Part shown: positions 10,749 to 22,150 of the stretch, piece by piece
Position numbering within the stretch: position 1 is the first letter of the stretch
How the letters are laid out: the number at the start of each line of letters is the position of its first letter
DNA from: Polytrichum commune
Lineage: Eukaryota; Streptophyta; Polytrichopsida; Polytrichales; Polytrichaceae
NCBI GenBank assembly: GCA_950295325.1
Contig: OX485809.1
Span: forward strand, 24,008,144-24,072,143
DNA: 64,000 nucleotides
Direction: 5' to 3'
Notes under the pieces: generated by a model
What the model saw: only the letters and a program-made list of their open reading frames with translations
Database searches by the model: none
Told to the model about the DNA's origin: nothing
Position numbers and translations under genes: made by a program

Positions 10749-10952
10749 GCAACTGGGAGGTCGGCGGAATCCGGGCATACTGGGTCAACCGCGGCATCGG
10801 AGCCCCTGCGTAACACCCTAGCAGATATGGGTTGCCAACCCATCATTGAAAAGAAGAAACCCATAGCCAAGAAGAGGAAGGGCGAAGCGGAGAAGCTATT
10901 GGCGGAACACGATGCACGGCCTACCCGGCGTGCAATGGCTCGACAGAAAGAG
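10749..10952 (+). CDS. Accessory-gene exon 5: Lys/Arg-rich linker
   Basis: 68 codons between a cag acceptor and a GAG|GTTGGC donor, phase 0 at both ends. Contains KKKPIAKKRKGEAEKL, a strong nuclear-localisation-like run. There is no domain match; it corresponds in position and composition to the basic exon at 60202-60603. Confidence 0.6.
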
Positions 10953-11067
10953 GTTGGCATTCATGTCATATGCACATTATACTTGTGTGATAGTTATACT
11001 TACGTGTAAGCTTTGTGTCTTTGATGTGGCCTCAACATTGGACAGTCATATGATTATATCACATGAT

Positions 11068-11154
11068 ATGACTGAAGGCAGTCATATCACATGACTCTAG
11101 GCAGTCATGTTATACGCCTATAGGCGGTCATAGTATATGACTCAATGCAGTCAT
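11068..11154. promoter_or_regulatory. Three dyads in accessory intron 5
   Basis: ATGACT-N6-AGTCAT at 11068 (GAAGGC), 11091 (CTAGGC) and 11137 (CAATGC), irregularly spaced, with other loose GTCAT words around them. Confidence 0.55.
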
Positions 11155-11268
11155 AAACATGACAAGTGGCAGTCATATAACATGACATGAGGTTATCACA
11201 AGCAGTCGTGTATGACAGGGCCGAGTCATACTCTAACGCTAGAGTGTTATTGGGTCGTGGCCTCCCAG

Positions 11269-12063
11269 GTTATGACGGTTGGAACGAGTGAAGATCAACC
11301 CGTGGACTTGCAGGAGGACGAGGACCATGAGGCGCCTGCGACGAAGAGGCCGGCAAAACGGGCACATAAAGAAGGCAGTCCACAGAAGAAGAAAAAGAAG
11401 GCTGGCAATGCTCCAAAGATTTAGCCGTTACCCCCGAAGGTCCCCTCGGTAAGAGTGTCGGACTCCGGGCGTAGGAAAATTATAGTGTTGAATGTTGTAG
11501 GACTTCTTTGCGATATCAGACCTCTGCACGATAGGAGAGAGTAGGGCCCGGATCTAGTCATCCACCACGCAAAGGACCTGAATGTAAAAAAAAAAAAAAA
11601 AAAAACCGACTGCGACAAATTTTTGTCGATGTTGTTCTCTAATTTTGATGTCGGGATATGGTCCCCCGTAGAGCAGAACGTACTAGAGGTTGTAGGCGCA
11701 TTTCTTGCATCGGGAACGACAGCTCAATGGAGCTTTCTGTGGGGGAGGACTTACCCCCTCCAGAACCCAATAAGAGACCTCCGCAATCTATTTGATATGA
11801 TTCCGGACCCCATGCACGGCTCAACACGGTGTCTCCAAATCGATTGGGATACAACGGCGACGGCGCGTTCCCCCCCCTCAAATGTCCTAAACTTTCCGCG
11901 CTGGGATCCCCTAAACCCCAACGATGACTTCCTGGGCAGAATCTGCGGGCCATTCGAAGGATTGGCCCGCAAGCAATCCGACATTGAATATTGCTTGGCG
12001 TATCTGACTAAGGAGGTCCATCTAGCGTCGGTACCTGCGAACCTGGTAGGTTCATCAACACAG
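11269..12063 (+). pseudogene. FCP1/NIF-type HAD phosphatase-like module, catalytically degenerate, two amber stops
   Basis: One exon in a single frame from acceptor cgtggcctcccag to donor ACACAG|GTAAGC. It reads: acidic/Lys-rich start, TAG 11422, RRKIIVLNVVGLLCDIRP, TAG 11542, DLVIHHAKDLNV, six Lys from a 20-A run, then FLSMLFSNFDVGIWSPVEQN, WSFLWGRT, CLQIDWDTTATARSPPSNVL and LEGLA-like GPFEGLARKQSDIEY. This follows plant FCP1-homology proteins block by block (VLDLNGLL; FLSFCFERFEVGVWS; W/D segment; LLDDSPYKALRNPP; YLEGLA). The nucleophile motif DxDx/DLNG is NVVG here, so both key Asp/Asn positions are lost; DDSP is DWDT. Known FCP1-like enzymes dephosphorylate the RNA polymerase II tail; this copy could only bind. 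The second element lacks it. Domain call is by eye. Confidence 0.7.
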
Positions 12064-12217
12064 GTAAGCTGCTCTTGGATATTTTTTGTTTCTATTTGGT
12101 TCTAACTCCAATCGCAAACAAGGAAAATGCTGATAACACATGTCCGCATAGGTATGTCACTCCACGAAGCAATATGAGGACCTTAGGCGAATGTGTTACT
12201 TTTTGTGGTCATTCTAA

Positions 12218-12390
12218 TATGACTATGTCCAGTCATATGACTATGGTCAGTCATAGGCAATATGACTATGTCCAGTCATATGACTATGGTCAGTCATAGG
12301 CAATATGACTATGTTCAGTCACATGAATATGGCTAGTCATGGGTTATATGACTATGTCCAGTCATATGACTATGTTCAGTTATAGGTCGC
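12218..12390. repeat. 43-bp x4 tandem array of dyads in accessory intron 6
   Basis: Units start at 12218, 12261, 12304 and 12347, exactly 43 bp apart, and most hold two back-to-back 18-bp dyads (spacers ATGTCC and ATGGTC). The unit is unrelated to the 30-bp unit of intron 3 except for the dyad. Confidence 0.8.
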
Positions 12391-12559
12391 AATTATATTA
12401 CTCATTGTTGTCATATCTGATGACTGCGGTACGGTATATGAGTATATCCTATCATATTATGCAATCATGGCCTAGTGTGAGGTCATATATTGAGTATTGA
12501 AGCTCCAGTAACTCCACGCGGATTGTTTTGATTGTTGATAATTATTTTTTCTGCTGCAG

Positions 12560-12940
12560 ACACAAGCAGAAGAGGTCACCGCCGTATTGTCGGAGACGGC
12601 TAATGCGATGGTGGAGGACGCACCCTTGCCGTTGGCCACGGGGTCCAATGTCGCATTGTTTGACCTGGACGAGGAGAACAAGGCCAAGGCGAACGTAGTG
12701 GCGCAAGGCATCATCGTGAGCCTTGCAGGAGGCTCACTCCACGGGCGCCTCATTGAGGAGGGCAACGTATCAGTTAGCGTGTCCTCGATCGAGCCGGGAG
12801 CAGAGTCCGTGTTGCTGTACGAGGGCAACAACGACGACGATCCTCCGATGTTGCGTCTGGGCGATGCACTGAAGTCCATCACCAAGTGGCCAGTGGAAGC
12901 ACTGAAGGCTATCCCGCTGGAACCTCAACAAGCCACTTAG
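12560..12940 (+). CDS. Accessory-gene last exon: DUF8039-like C-terminal domain
   Basis: Starts after acceptor ttttttctgctgcag in phase 0 and ends at TAG 12938-12940. The C-terminal 90 residues (NVVAQGIIVSLAGGSLHGRL, EEGNVSVSVSSIEPGAESVL, DDDPPMLRLGDALKSITKWP) align with 60709-61032 (VAGIGKVVNLEGGKLHGVTI, DLDDPPITKMGQAVGSFILW). The pattern LHG..I.EG.V.V.V...DDPP...G.A......WP matches the DUF8039 domain often found at the end of plant transposon-associated proteins. The role is unknown. Conservation between two diverged copies suggests past selection. Confidence 0.75.
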   Translation, partial: TQAEEVTAVLSETANAMVEDAPLPLATGSNVALFDLDEENKAKANVVAQGIIVSLAGGSLHGRLIEEGNVSVSVSSIEPGAESVLLYEGNNDDDPPMLRLGDALKSITKWPVEALKAIPLEPQQAT

Positions 12941-13084
12941 ATTTCGGTAGTTTACGCATTTAGGGGTCATATAGGAAAGATGAACACATTTGGATATGCT
13001 TGGAGACATGGACTACATAAAGTCGTTCAAGTTATTGAAATTTATGTACTCAATTTGTGTGCTCAATTTCTTACTTGGCTCAAT

Positions 13085-13759
13085 CATGTAGCGCATGACT
13101 TGAATATGTCGTCATTGCTTGGGATGTGGCACGAAATGTGACTGACAATCAGAATTACAAGTAATACGAATCTAACTCAATACAGTTATCACAACGCACA
13201 AAGAACTACGCAATGTGACTCTCCATCTACGCGAATATCACTCCATCATGTCACATTGTGCAGAACATGTTACTAAGAATATGACTACAAAACGTTATAT
13301 AACAATGTCATCCCCGCAAAAAATGTGACTAACGCCCCAAAAAACATGACTACAAGCAGTCAAAAAACTAGCAGTCACATTCCACGTGGCCTGCCACGTC
13401 GGCAAAATTATGACGCATAGAAGTCATATTACACGTCAGCAGAGAACATGATCACATGGAGTCACATTCCACGTCGGTTTGGTATTTTTTCTGCCCGGGC
13501 AGGTCAAAAAAGGGCACTGACTCCAAGGCTAGTCAAGGTATGTCCCACGTGCAGTGGGGATCGTAGAAACTGTCCTTTTATACGCCTCCACAACCGTATA
13601 TATTCATATGACTCATGTCCGAAGCGACTTGTCGGTAATGACTAGACCCAGTCACCGCGCGCGTCATCCTCATCCGGAGCCTCGTCAGTCATATTTTGGG
13701 ATTTTATGACTTAAGGCAGTCATAAATTTCAGTCACAAAATACCCAATCTGTTGTAGTG
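13085..13759 (+). mobile_element. Right subterminal region and CACTA terminus of the first CACTA element
   Basis: Non-coding DNA after the accessory gene stop, with further dyads (13346, 13409, 13638, 13706). It ends ...CTGTTGTAGTG at 13759; read inward on the minus strand this is CACTACAACAG, a standard CACTA terminal inverted repeat. The 3-bp target duplication would be GAG (13760-13762). The matching left terminus is not in the window; I infer it lies left of position 1. Confidence 0.75.
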
Positions 13760-14068
13760 GAGGTAAATAACTAAATCCCCTAGACTTAGACATCACAACT
13801 TCTTACTTGTTACTTCTCATCAAACGAATTTCCATTTGCATAAAAAATCAGCATAACAAGTCCTATCTCTTTTGCTTAGCCACTTTCATAACATTATTAA
13901 GCAGTTATGGATCTTGCGAATATAACCATGGGATGTTGGGAGCTCAATTTGAATTTAAGTCTCCCCGCATAGGGTTTGTACATCCCATGGTTATATTCTC
14001 AAGGCTTACATAATGAACGCACATTGGTTAGTAATGTTATGTCTATAAAGGCGTCAACCATATGCTAA

Positions 14069-14589
14069 GGGCCACTTTACACCTAGAGGCTGGGCCAATT
14101 CCCCTTGAGGCCGATTGCATGAAATTGCAAGCCATTTTGGGTTGGAGGTTAGCTTCAACTAAAGATTATAACAGGGGCCAAATTTCCCATATGTAAAGGC
14201 CTTAGGGCCAAGAAGCCAAGCCGATTCAATAAATATAGCATAATCCAACGGATCTAGCATAATCTAGCATAGAGACATTCAAATTTCCACGTAATCCAAC
14301 GAATTTGGTTTACTAAAAAAATCATATAAAAAAGGTGTTTTAAATTGAAATATGACATCGGCCCCGAGGCCACAAATTGGCCCTCCATTTTTGGATGCAC
14401 CCAATTCAACGAGCTCAGGCCATGTCATACCATGCATTTCTCGATTAAAAATTTCATACCACCAAAAATCGGCCTAGCCTTTAGGTGTAAAGGAGTTAGG
14501 GTCGATTTCAACCTTTTGACCAATCACAAGTGAGGATTTCAAGGCTCTTACACAACGAATTGGGCCCGCCTCTAGGTGTAAAGCAACCC
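14069..14589. mobile_element. PIF/Harbinger-type MITE, 521 bp, TSD TAA
   Basis: Left end GGGCCACTTTACACCTAGAGGC, right end its inverse (GCCTCTAGGTGTAAAGCAACCC), flanked by TAA at 14066-14068 and 14590-14592. No coding capacity. GG-rich TIR with TAA/TTA duplication is the PIF/Harbinger signature. Confidence 0.8.
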
Positions 14590-14919
14590 TAAGTTGATAC
14601 CCCCCACAAGGTGGTCACTATCAAAATTATCAAACCACATGGAAAAATATATATAGGGTACTTTTAATTTCAACATAGCAAGAATTTATACAAACTTTTG
14701 AATTACTATAGCTTGAATAAAATGACCCATACAATGCTATATCTAAAGTAGGGTAGGTGAAAATATAGGTGGTATTTATTTTTCATTAGTAAAGTCTAGG
14801 ATATGTAATATTTGGATGAACAAAGGAATTTATGTGAATGTATTTGGATTGGATGAGAGGTTGCCTCATTTGACAAAATGTCATCCAATTTAGAAGTTGG
14901 CATTGGATATCAAGGTTTA

Positions 14920-15069
14920 GGGCCACTTCACATAGGAGCCCAAAGCCATGGCCATGAAATCATGAGAGCCCAAAAGAAGTGTCCAAAGGCCGTCCCATGA
15001 CACTTCCAAAATCATGTAGTGTGGTCACATGGCCTCAAGTGTAGTGTGAAATCATATGTAATTGGGCCC
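14920..15069. mobile_element. Short MITE of the GGGCCAC family, 150 bp, TSD TTA
   Basis: Begins GGGCCACTTCACATAGGAGCC and ends ATTGGGCCC, flanked by TTA on both sides (14917-14919 and 15070-15072). The right TIR is diverged, so this may be a truncated or rearranged copy. Confidence 0.55.
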
Positions 15070-15072
15070 TTA

Positions 15073-17670
15073 TCCAACTACTATTTCAGGGAATTTCTAT
15101 TCAACTATAATTTCTTCAAAAGTTAAAGCTGCCAAGAAATTTACAAAGGGAGATTGCCCAAGAACAACACTCCAACTTTAGTTTTTCAAGGAATTGATAG
15201 TAGTGGGTGGTGGATTGGACAAATTCAAATGATGTGGAGGAAATTTAGCATGAAATGGAATCATGTAGGCAACCCGTTGACCTTTAAAGAAGACAAAAAC
15301 TGCATTTGAAAAGGCAGCTGCCATGTCAACATTTGAATTCATGATGCATCAATTTTCCCCTGCTCCCAAGACACCTCAAATTCCACTATGACGAAACAAA
15401 TTATAAGTGGGTAGATGCAAATTCACTTATGTCAAATGTGACAATTGAGTTAGATCCGTTTAAGAAGATTTATTCGCTTGATCTTGTAGATGCTAAGAGC
15501 TTAGACGAATTTGTGGGAAAATCATAGTTATAAGAATTGCATTGTTATTGATCAAGCTTGAGCACCCGCCCTTTGTAGATAATATTGTTGGGCATCTGAT
15601 TTTTTGCATACACTAATATTGGATATTTGACTCATGATGTAAGTCCATTTGATTGTGTTTTTGAATACATTACTTGAATGTGAGAACCATTTAAATTTTT
15701 TTATCTATAACATTATATTTGGTAATTGGAGAGTTTTTCATGAGTTTGAGACTAATTAAGGACGTGGTTTTCAAATAAAGAACAAGACAAACACTAAAAT
15801 TGTGAATTAATTCAAAAGAAATAAAGTGATTTGCATGGGCGACACTAATCAATTTGGCACAAATACATGTCATCACAATAAGAAATTGAACAAGATATTA
15901 AACCATTTGCATCAAATATAATAAGTTATGACATGTTGAAGGCAAATTGTGGGAAATGATTAGAAATTGCATGTATTGAAGGGCTTTCAAGTACATAATA
16001 TAAGGAAAACAACAATTGGTACATTGGGGAGCCGGTCCTTCGAATACAACAAGATATCCAATCATGACCTATAGTCATGGAACTAATATGCCCTACATGT
16101 TGATGTTGGTCCATTGGTTGGAGATTGAAGTAGTGTTGGGAGGCATAACCTCACACTTATGGCAAAATAACACTTAAAGAGGTAACACTTAGAGAGGGTA
16201 CAATTTGCCCTTTATATATGTTACCTCTATAAGCGTTAAAATTCCATATGTGTTAACATTTTTTCTACTCCCTATTTGGGAAAACTACAAAGACTTTAAG
16301 TGTTACATGAATGTCTACTCCCCTCTTTGTATATTTTCCCTTTATATTTGATAACTTACTATTATACAATCTAAAACCATACAATATAACATAGCATATA
16401 GAACTTCAATTAACCCCCCAATTAGAAATGATGAAGTCCAAGATATTGATAGAAAGTCCCTCTCAAGTCTCGTCAACTCAATTTGCCCTAGTTGCTTGAA
16501 CCACAATGTACCAATGCTTGAATTCTTGAGGATATTTCATTTGAATTTCATATTTATAGGTCAAATCACATATCATTAAAAGCCATTGAAAATACAATTC
16601 CAATGGTAGTAGTTTTGTTGAATTTTGACACTCAACAAGCGAGGTATGTTTGTCTGAAATTTGGCTTTCAAATCTCATGCGGTGGCCACGAGTTGTCTCT
16701 AGATTTTTGAGGGTGTTATTTCAATTGTTGTGGATAGCCTTTGTGCCCTTGAGGTTTAGGGTCAATTTAGCATCTATCTTTCAATGGAATCTAGGAGGAG
16801 TAGAGCTGGAAAAGACTTCAAAGCTTAATTTGGCTCAAAAAAAAAGAGCTTGTTGTATTGACAAAGTTAGGTTGAGTCAAGACAACATATTAGCAACAAA
16901 GCTCTAACATTTAATGTTATAATAGTATTTTACTTGCATTACATTTATAAGTGATATCTTCTTGTTCGTGAAACTTTGTATATGTTAAAGTGTTGATATT
17001 TTGTGCGTGTTGAAAAAATTCCACTCCCCAATGTTACCAGATATAGAGGGCAGACTAAAGATTGCACTTCTAGTCCCATAAGCCTTTGGCTTCCTGGACT
17101 TTAGATTTAATTCATTGCATACCATACTATATCAGTGCATTGAAGGTCAAGCTCAAAATGGCATGTCAAAAGATGCTAACATAAGTTTGGCCCTCAATGA
17201 ACCAAAATAGGATGCTTTTCATTCATTTTCAAGCACTACCTACCTCCAAGCATGCACCACAATGAGAAAGGAATTATTGCATTTGTGTGCAAAACAACCA
17301 GTGGAAAATCATAGGGAGACCAACTCCCAATGAAAAGTCCCATTGAGTTGAAGGATTACTACTGTCCAGGAGCAATATTTGCAGCTATCATATAAAACTA
17401 GAAAATACAGGAAAGTTGCAAAAACATGCCAAATCATTGGCCAGTGCAGGTTTTTGCAGTGGACATAAAGACACTTTGATGAGTTGCACAACTGAACCTA
17501 CAAAAAACTTGGAAAATAATCATATCCAATTCAAAGATAACCCTTACCGCTTGAACACTAAAGTAGACTGGAAATGAGTACTAAAATTTTGGGTAGCCAC
17601 AGGAACCAGGCAATAAAGCACGAATCAAACTTGACAATCATGATTTAAAGGAAAAAATAATTCCTTCCTA
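15073..17670. other. AT-rich non-coding DNA, nothing recognised
   Basis: No open frame beyond chance length and no recognisable repeat apart from weak TAACACTTA words at 16160-16310. Confidence 0.5.
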
Positions 17671-17678
17671 TTCCTTTG

Positions 17679-18300
17679 CTATGATTGGTTGCTAGGGTGT
17701 CGAACTCGAGACACTTGGTGCATAACATTATTCATCATAAAACTCTCATTCCGTGGGCCCTCAAAATATAACAATGAGATGCTCAAAACGATGCCCATGG
17801 AGACTCCAATACAAACTAAACTCCCAACAAATTGTTTCCCATTGCGCCGCCACATAGCATGCACCCTACCCACCCACCATGAATTGACATCTACTCCGTC
17901 CAATATGTTAGTAGCATTTCCAACTTTAACAACAGTTGTTGAACATTCATTTTTCGGTTTGGCAGCGGATTTTACAATTGACAATAGCCTCGTCGTGCTC
18001 CGTTGGACAAAATGCACCCCACAATCAGATCCTATAGATAATCACTATATTCGTTAATTTGGGATTTTTTCGGCATTTTGAGACAATTACAAATATAAGA
18101 ACATGGATAAAATCACACAAATATTGGAGAATGTTGTAAGATGCAAATACTTTGCAGCGGGTGTTCATATCAAGAACCCAATTAAGAACTCATATCAAGA
18201 TGGTTTAGGTAGGACGACCCAAACATTAGACCATGTTGTTGTGGTCCATATATTAATTTGAGACAAGAGAAAGTCTCAAATTAACGAATATAGTGATAAA
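17679..18300. other. Unrecognised 112-codon frame (minus) and adjacent inverted repeat
   Basis: On the minus strand, 18017-17679 is open, with a hydrophobic segment (FVGSLVCIGVSMGIVLSISL) preceded by WWVGRVHAMWRRNGKQ. It has no good ATG and no homologue I can name. It may be an exon remnant. An inverted repeat (core ATCACTATATTCGTTAATTTG at about 18038; inverse at about 18277-18298) follows directly and could be MITE-like. Confidence 0.25.
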
Positions 18301-18539
18301 CTTGATCCACATGAAGATCTTGCTTGTAGACAATTAATCATGGTTGTTGAATTGAATGTTATGCTTAATTCTTGCAAATCTACCTTTGGATAGAAAAATA
18401 TTATCATTAAGTTGCAAGACAAGTGTCGACTTGTAAATGAAATGCCCATCAACTTCTACGGTAGGCAAAATCTTTTCGGCTCCTTGTACTGAGGTCACCT
18501 GATCCTTCGCCTAATTAAGTAAGTCCGTTATTACATCAC

Positions 18540-19460
18540 AAGTCCTATCTTGTCGCGCACCTCTTCATGAGGAGTGCCCGAAACACCATGGGCACAAGGG
18601 GGACCCCGGAGTGACACCCGGGACTTGTGGCGCCGTTGGTGAGAGGGCCCAAGTGATCCTAGTGTGGGTGAGGGCCCCGGGCGTTGGGAACGCCTCCCAC
18701 CCACGGAGACTAGGAGGCACGAGGGTAAGGCCATAAGCTATGCGTAGCTCGTGGCGGGGTGATTCTAGAATGCTCAAGAACACCTCAATAGGAGGTGTGA
18801 GCTAGGAGTTATGGCAATTTGAGTGGGGCGCTGTCCCGGGACAGAGCCCTGGTACAGCAGTGCCTGGGAGTGATTCCCGGGACTGCCAAGGTTCAAACAG
18901 GCATAACTTCCCCAAGACTTGCCCGAATGGGGCAAGTCAGGAGTCCATCGGCATCTACGTGAAGCGTAGATGAGGATGGAGTGGTTTGTTGTTAGCATCT
19001 GACATCATACAAGGAAGTTATGATGGTCTGAAGCTGCTGGGGGCTTCTAGGCCCAGCGGCTAAGGGAAAATGTCTACTTGGCCCCAACTCTTGGTAGAGA
19101 GACAAGAGGTCTCTTGACGGTGGGGTAGGGGCCCCGCGTAGAGTCCTAGAGGCTTATATGGGTGAGATGGTGTGGCCTCACCCACCCGAGGCCGAACGGC
19201 ACGGCCTCCATGGGCATTGGCCCAATGTGAGGCCATAGTTGCCTAGTATGGTTCGGGTTGTTGTAGTGTTGCTCCGGCAACGCGATGATCAACATAGGAT
19301 TGGACTTCCATGGATGGGAGTCCACATCGAAGGAATGGGTTACCGATTAAGGGGTGAGTCTCGAAAGCAAAGTAGGAGGGTTGGTTCCCTCCTATAAACT
19401 ATAAGGTCCGGGGTAGGAAGAGCTAACCATTAGCATGGCGGTATGCGAAGGGTTAGCACT
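18540..19460. other. GC-rich island, possible LTR remnant
   Basis: About 900 bp much richer in G+C than its surroundings, with small hairpins (CCCGGGAC..GTCCCGGG near 18833-18883; CATCTACG..CGTAGATG near 18952-18973) and a possible TATA-like TCCTATAAACTATAAGG near 19391. Base composition and promoter-like end suggest a solo LTR or LTR fragment. I found no paired copy, so this is tentative. Confidence 0.3.
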
Positions 19461-22150
19461 CGTAACCTTTGCTAGAAATGGAAATTGGCAAGATTTTTAA
19501 GGGGACTAGCAAGGGTTGCGACACTTCTCCTACCAAGGTGGTTAATTGCAACCCATCGTCGATGACATCATCTTCAATGGAATCTCCCATTTGGGGTGAA
19601 TCTACAAAACCCATTGACATCACAAATTGTATATGTACCGGTCCCTCAACACCTCGGAGTCCCCATCCTCTCCTGACATTGGTCTAGCAGTAGGTTTGTA
19701 AGCAAAACTTGTTGGATCCGCTTTCTCCACTAGCCATGGCTTCTCATATCATACACCCACACAACCACCTCGTGTTGAAGTTGGAAGATGGAAGTTGGAT
19801 TGAAGGCAACTTCACAATGATCTTGCAAAAAGATTACAAAATAAAGAAGAATGAACAGTTGGGCAAAGATGGCAGGGGCAACATGCAAATCACAAAGACT
19901 CCAACATTGAATTAAATGTGTGCTATGAAGAAGCAGTGGTGGAAATGAACATATATGTTAGAGATCACGATGTCGGAGTAGAGACGTCACCAAGAAATGA
20001 GAAGCCACGTGAAAAATGAAGAATGAGAGGCCACCAAAAGAAAGGGAGAGAAGCCACCGAGAGGTGTCAAGAAGAGAGTTAGGATTAGGCTTGCATTTTC
20101 ATTCATTTTTGGGTAAACGATGTGTCATTTTTCATCAGCCCTCGTGAGGCATGCGCACAAAATTGATTCTACTAAACATACATCCTAGGATCCTTAGTTT
20201 TAGCCCTTACATTATTTTTACAAAAAAGGAATGGCCGATATTTTAGACCTATCTATCTTACTTGTAATGGGATTGTCTACTTTCAATGGACCCCTTATTA
20301 TTTGGAATTCTTTTATAAAGTTTATGTCAAACAAATTTAATCCTCCCTATATTATGCTACAAATTGTTTTTAAAATGCACTGAGTGACCCCCCCCCCCCC
20401 CCGTGTGAAGTCAATAAAGTAGAGACTTGCAACCACATCTTCAAACTATTTATAAATTATAACCCTAGATGAGGGTTCATGCGAATGCGTTTGGTTGCAA
20501 CTAGTTGATGGTTTCATCAAAAAACCTTCTAGAAATCTCTCTTATCCTTACCGCATGTCCAATCGCCAATCCAATTGCTCTGACTTTTTGATTTCCAAAA
20601 GACAATAGGCAGGTTATAGCTTTTGGTTTTCACACTTCATCGACGATGTTTTCTTTGTTTATGGCCCTTATTGGACTCCTCTTTTATAGGACAATTAGAT
20701 ATTAATATTCTTATTATGGTTCAACACATATTTCGAGTATTTTCATTTCAGACAATTGTTTTCACATTTAACAATTATTATACAACACATGATTTCACAT
20801 CTTGGTTTCGTAGAAGACTGTATTACTTTATTCAACTTTTATTAATTCCATCTCATGAAACCATTTACCAGTATCACATTTGCTCTCAATTACAACAAAT
20901 AGTCATACCCAACCATGAGATGGGAACTTATTGGATCATTGTTAGGGGCTTCACACTCCAGACAATGGGATTTTCACTTCGACCATACTACAAAGCTTTA
21001 CACCTTGGCTCTTCTTTCAATTAGATTATTGTTTCCCACAATTTAGTTCTATGATAATCTTTCACTCCCCACATGAGAATAAAAAATAAACCAAACCACA
21101 ATTTGAAGGTTACCTCTCCAACGACACAAAGACTTCTCACCTTGATTAACTCATCTGCAGACTATGGTGTCAATAATTTATAGATTCTTCAACGTTTCTC
21201 ATCATGTAGACCTAATTCAAGCTATTACATTAATCATAATCTTGATACAAAACTTTTTTTTTCTTGAGAATATGGTCACTCAAATCATATGAAATACTTC
21301 ATCAAGCTTAACATAATGGACAACATACAAGTGGACAATAGACAAATGTATATACACAATTTCCAATTAAAATTGATATTATTCATTTTAGGGTTCGATC
21401 CCATGATCACTCGATCACAAATTATGGGAATATAATGACTTTCAACGCAATGCATCCATTTGCAAACAAGTATTCAAGGTTATTTGTTAGCCCAACCATA
21501 ATTTAAGAGACTTTGACTCCTCGACCACATGCTTCGCACCCTAGACTGCACTAGAAAATGTTATTAATTAAACTTTCAACTCGATTATATATTTTCTTCT
21601 CGAGAATCAACATCTTCATCATTCAGATACAACAATCTATCACATTCAAAAGGAGACATTGGCTAACAAAAATATTTCATATCTTGGTACTCCCATAAAC
21701 AATGGTATTAATCAAATTCTCCATTTAATTTACATGCTCTCTTCCCGAGAGTCAAGACAATAGTTCAAACAATACATTCAACAAATTGTTACAAGCAGAA
21801 ATTACTCATAAAAGACAAACTTACGAAACCTGGGGCTTCACACCCAAATAATTCAGTTTGATTGTGGTGTTTGCATAATTAAACATCAAAATCAAGTCCA
21901 CTTGTTTCCCAAGAGAGATCTCAAATTTTATAGTAATAAATGACTCCCTTATGTTGAAGTCTAAAGATCTTGGTTCATCAGCAATTTCCAACACTTTCAA
22001 CCTATAGTCGAGGTTTGGGCCTAATTAAATAGGTATAGATAGAGTGGTACTTACTACTTAAGGTATCAATTTTCTTCCACTCTACCCAAAGCTCCCCAAC
22101 TGCAAATGACTATTTCTTGCATGCAATTGTGATAGTTTGTTCTAATGATG
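19461..22150. other. Non-coding DNA, nothing recognised; 15-C run
   Basis: Short frames at 19469-19687 and 19709-19915 have no recognisable features. A run of 15 C lies at 20388-20402. Confidence 0.4.

Larger units (their letters stand above)
7301..12940 (+). pseudogene. CACTA accessory (TNPA-like) gene: Transposase_24-like + FCP1/HAD-like + DUF8039-like chimera
   Basis: Seven coding blocks: 7301-7428, 8387-8753, about 9125-9940, 10303-10617, 10749-10952, 11269-12063 and 12560-12940. Nearly all have textbook GT..AG borders, and junctions from 9940 onward are phase 0. The phase into the third block does not fit cleanly, so its exact start is unsure. Order of parts: N-terminal YERIRKKNIEANNQKLRELG helix, acidic DDDEDEEDEEE region, Transposase_24-like core, coiled segment, Lys-rich linkers, HAD-like module, DUF8039-like end. 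Two in-frame TAG codons (11422-11424 and 11542-11544) lie at the start of the HAD exon; otherwise every block is open. The introns are packed with ATGACT-N6-AGTCAT dyads. A paralogue without the HAD part lies at 56935-61032. I infer the element's own DNA-binding accessory protein. Confidence 0.75.

Noticed and set aside
11586-11605. A run of 20 A as the tail of a retroposed cDNA
   Set aside because: The frame reads through it as six Lys codons into the HAD-like blocks, and introns are present around it, so it is not a processed copy.
21390-21420. GGGTTCGATCCC as a tRNA T-loop
   Set aside because: No acceptor stem, D-arm or anticodon arm can be fitted around it.
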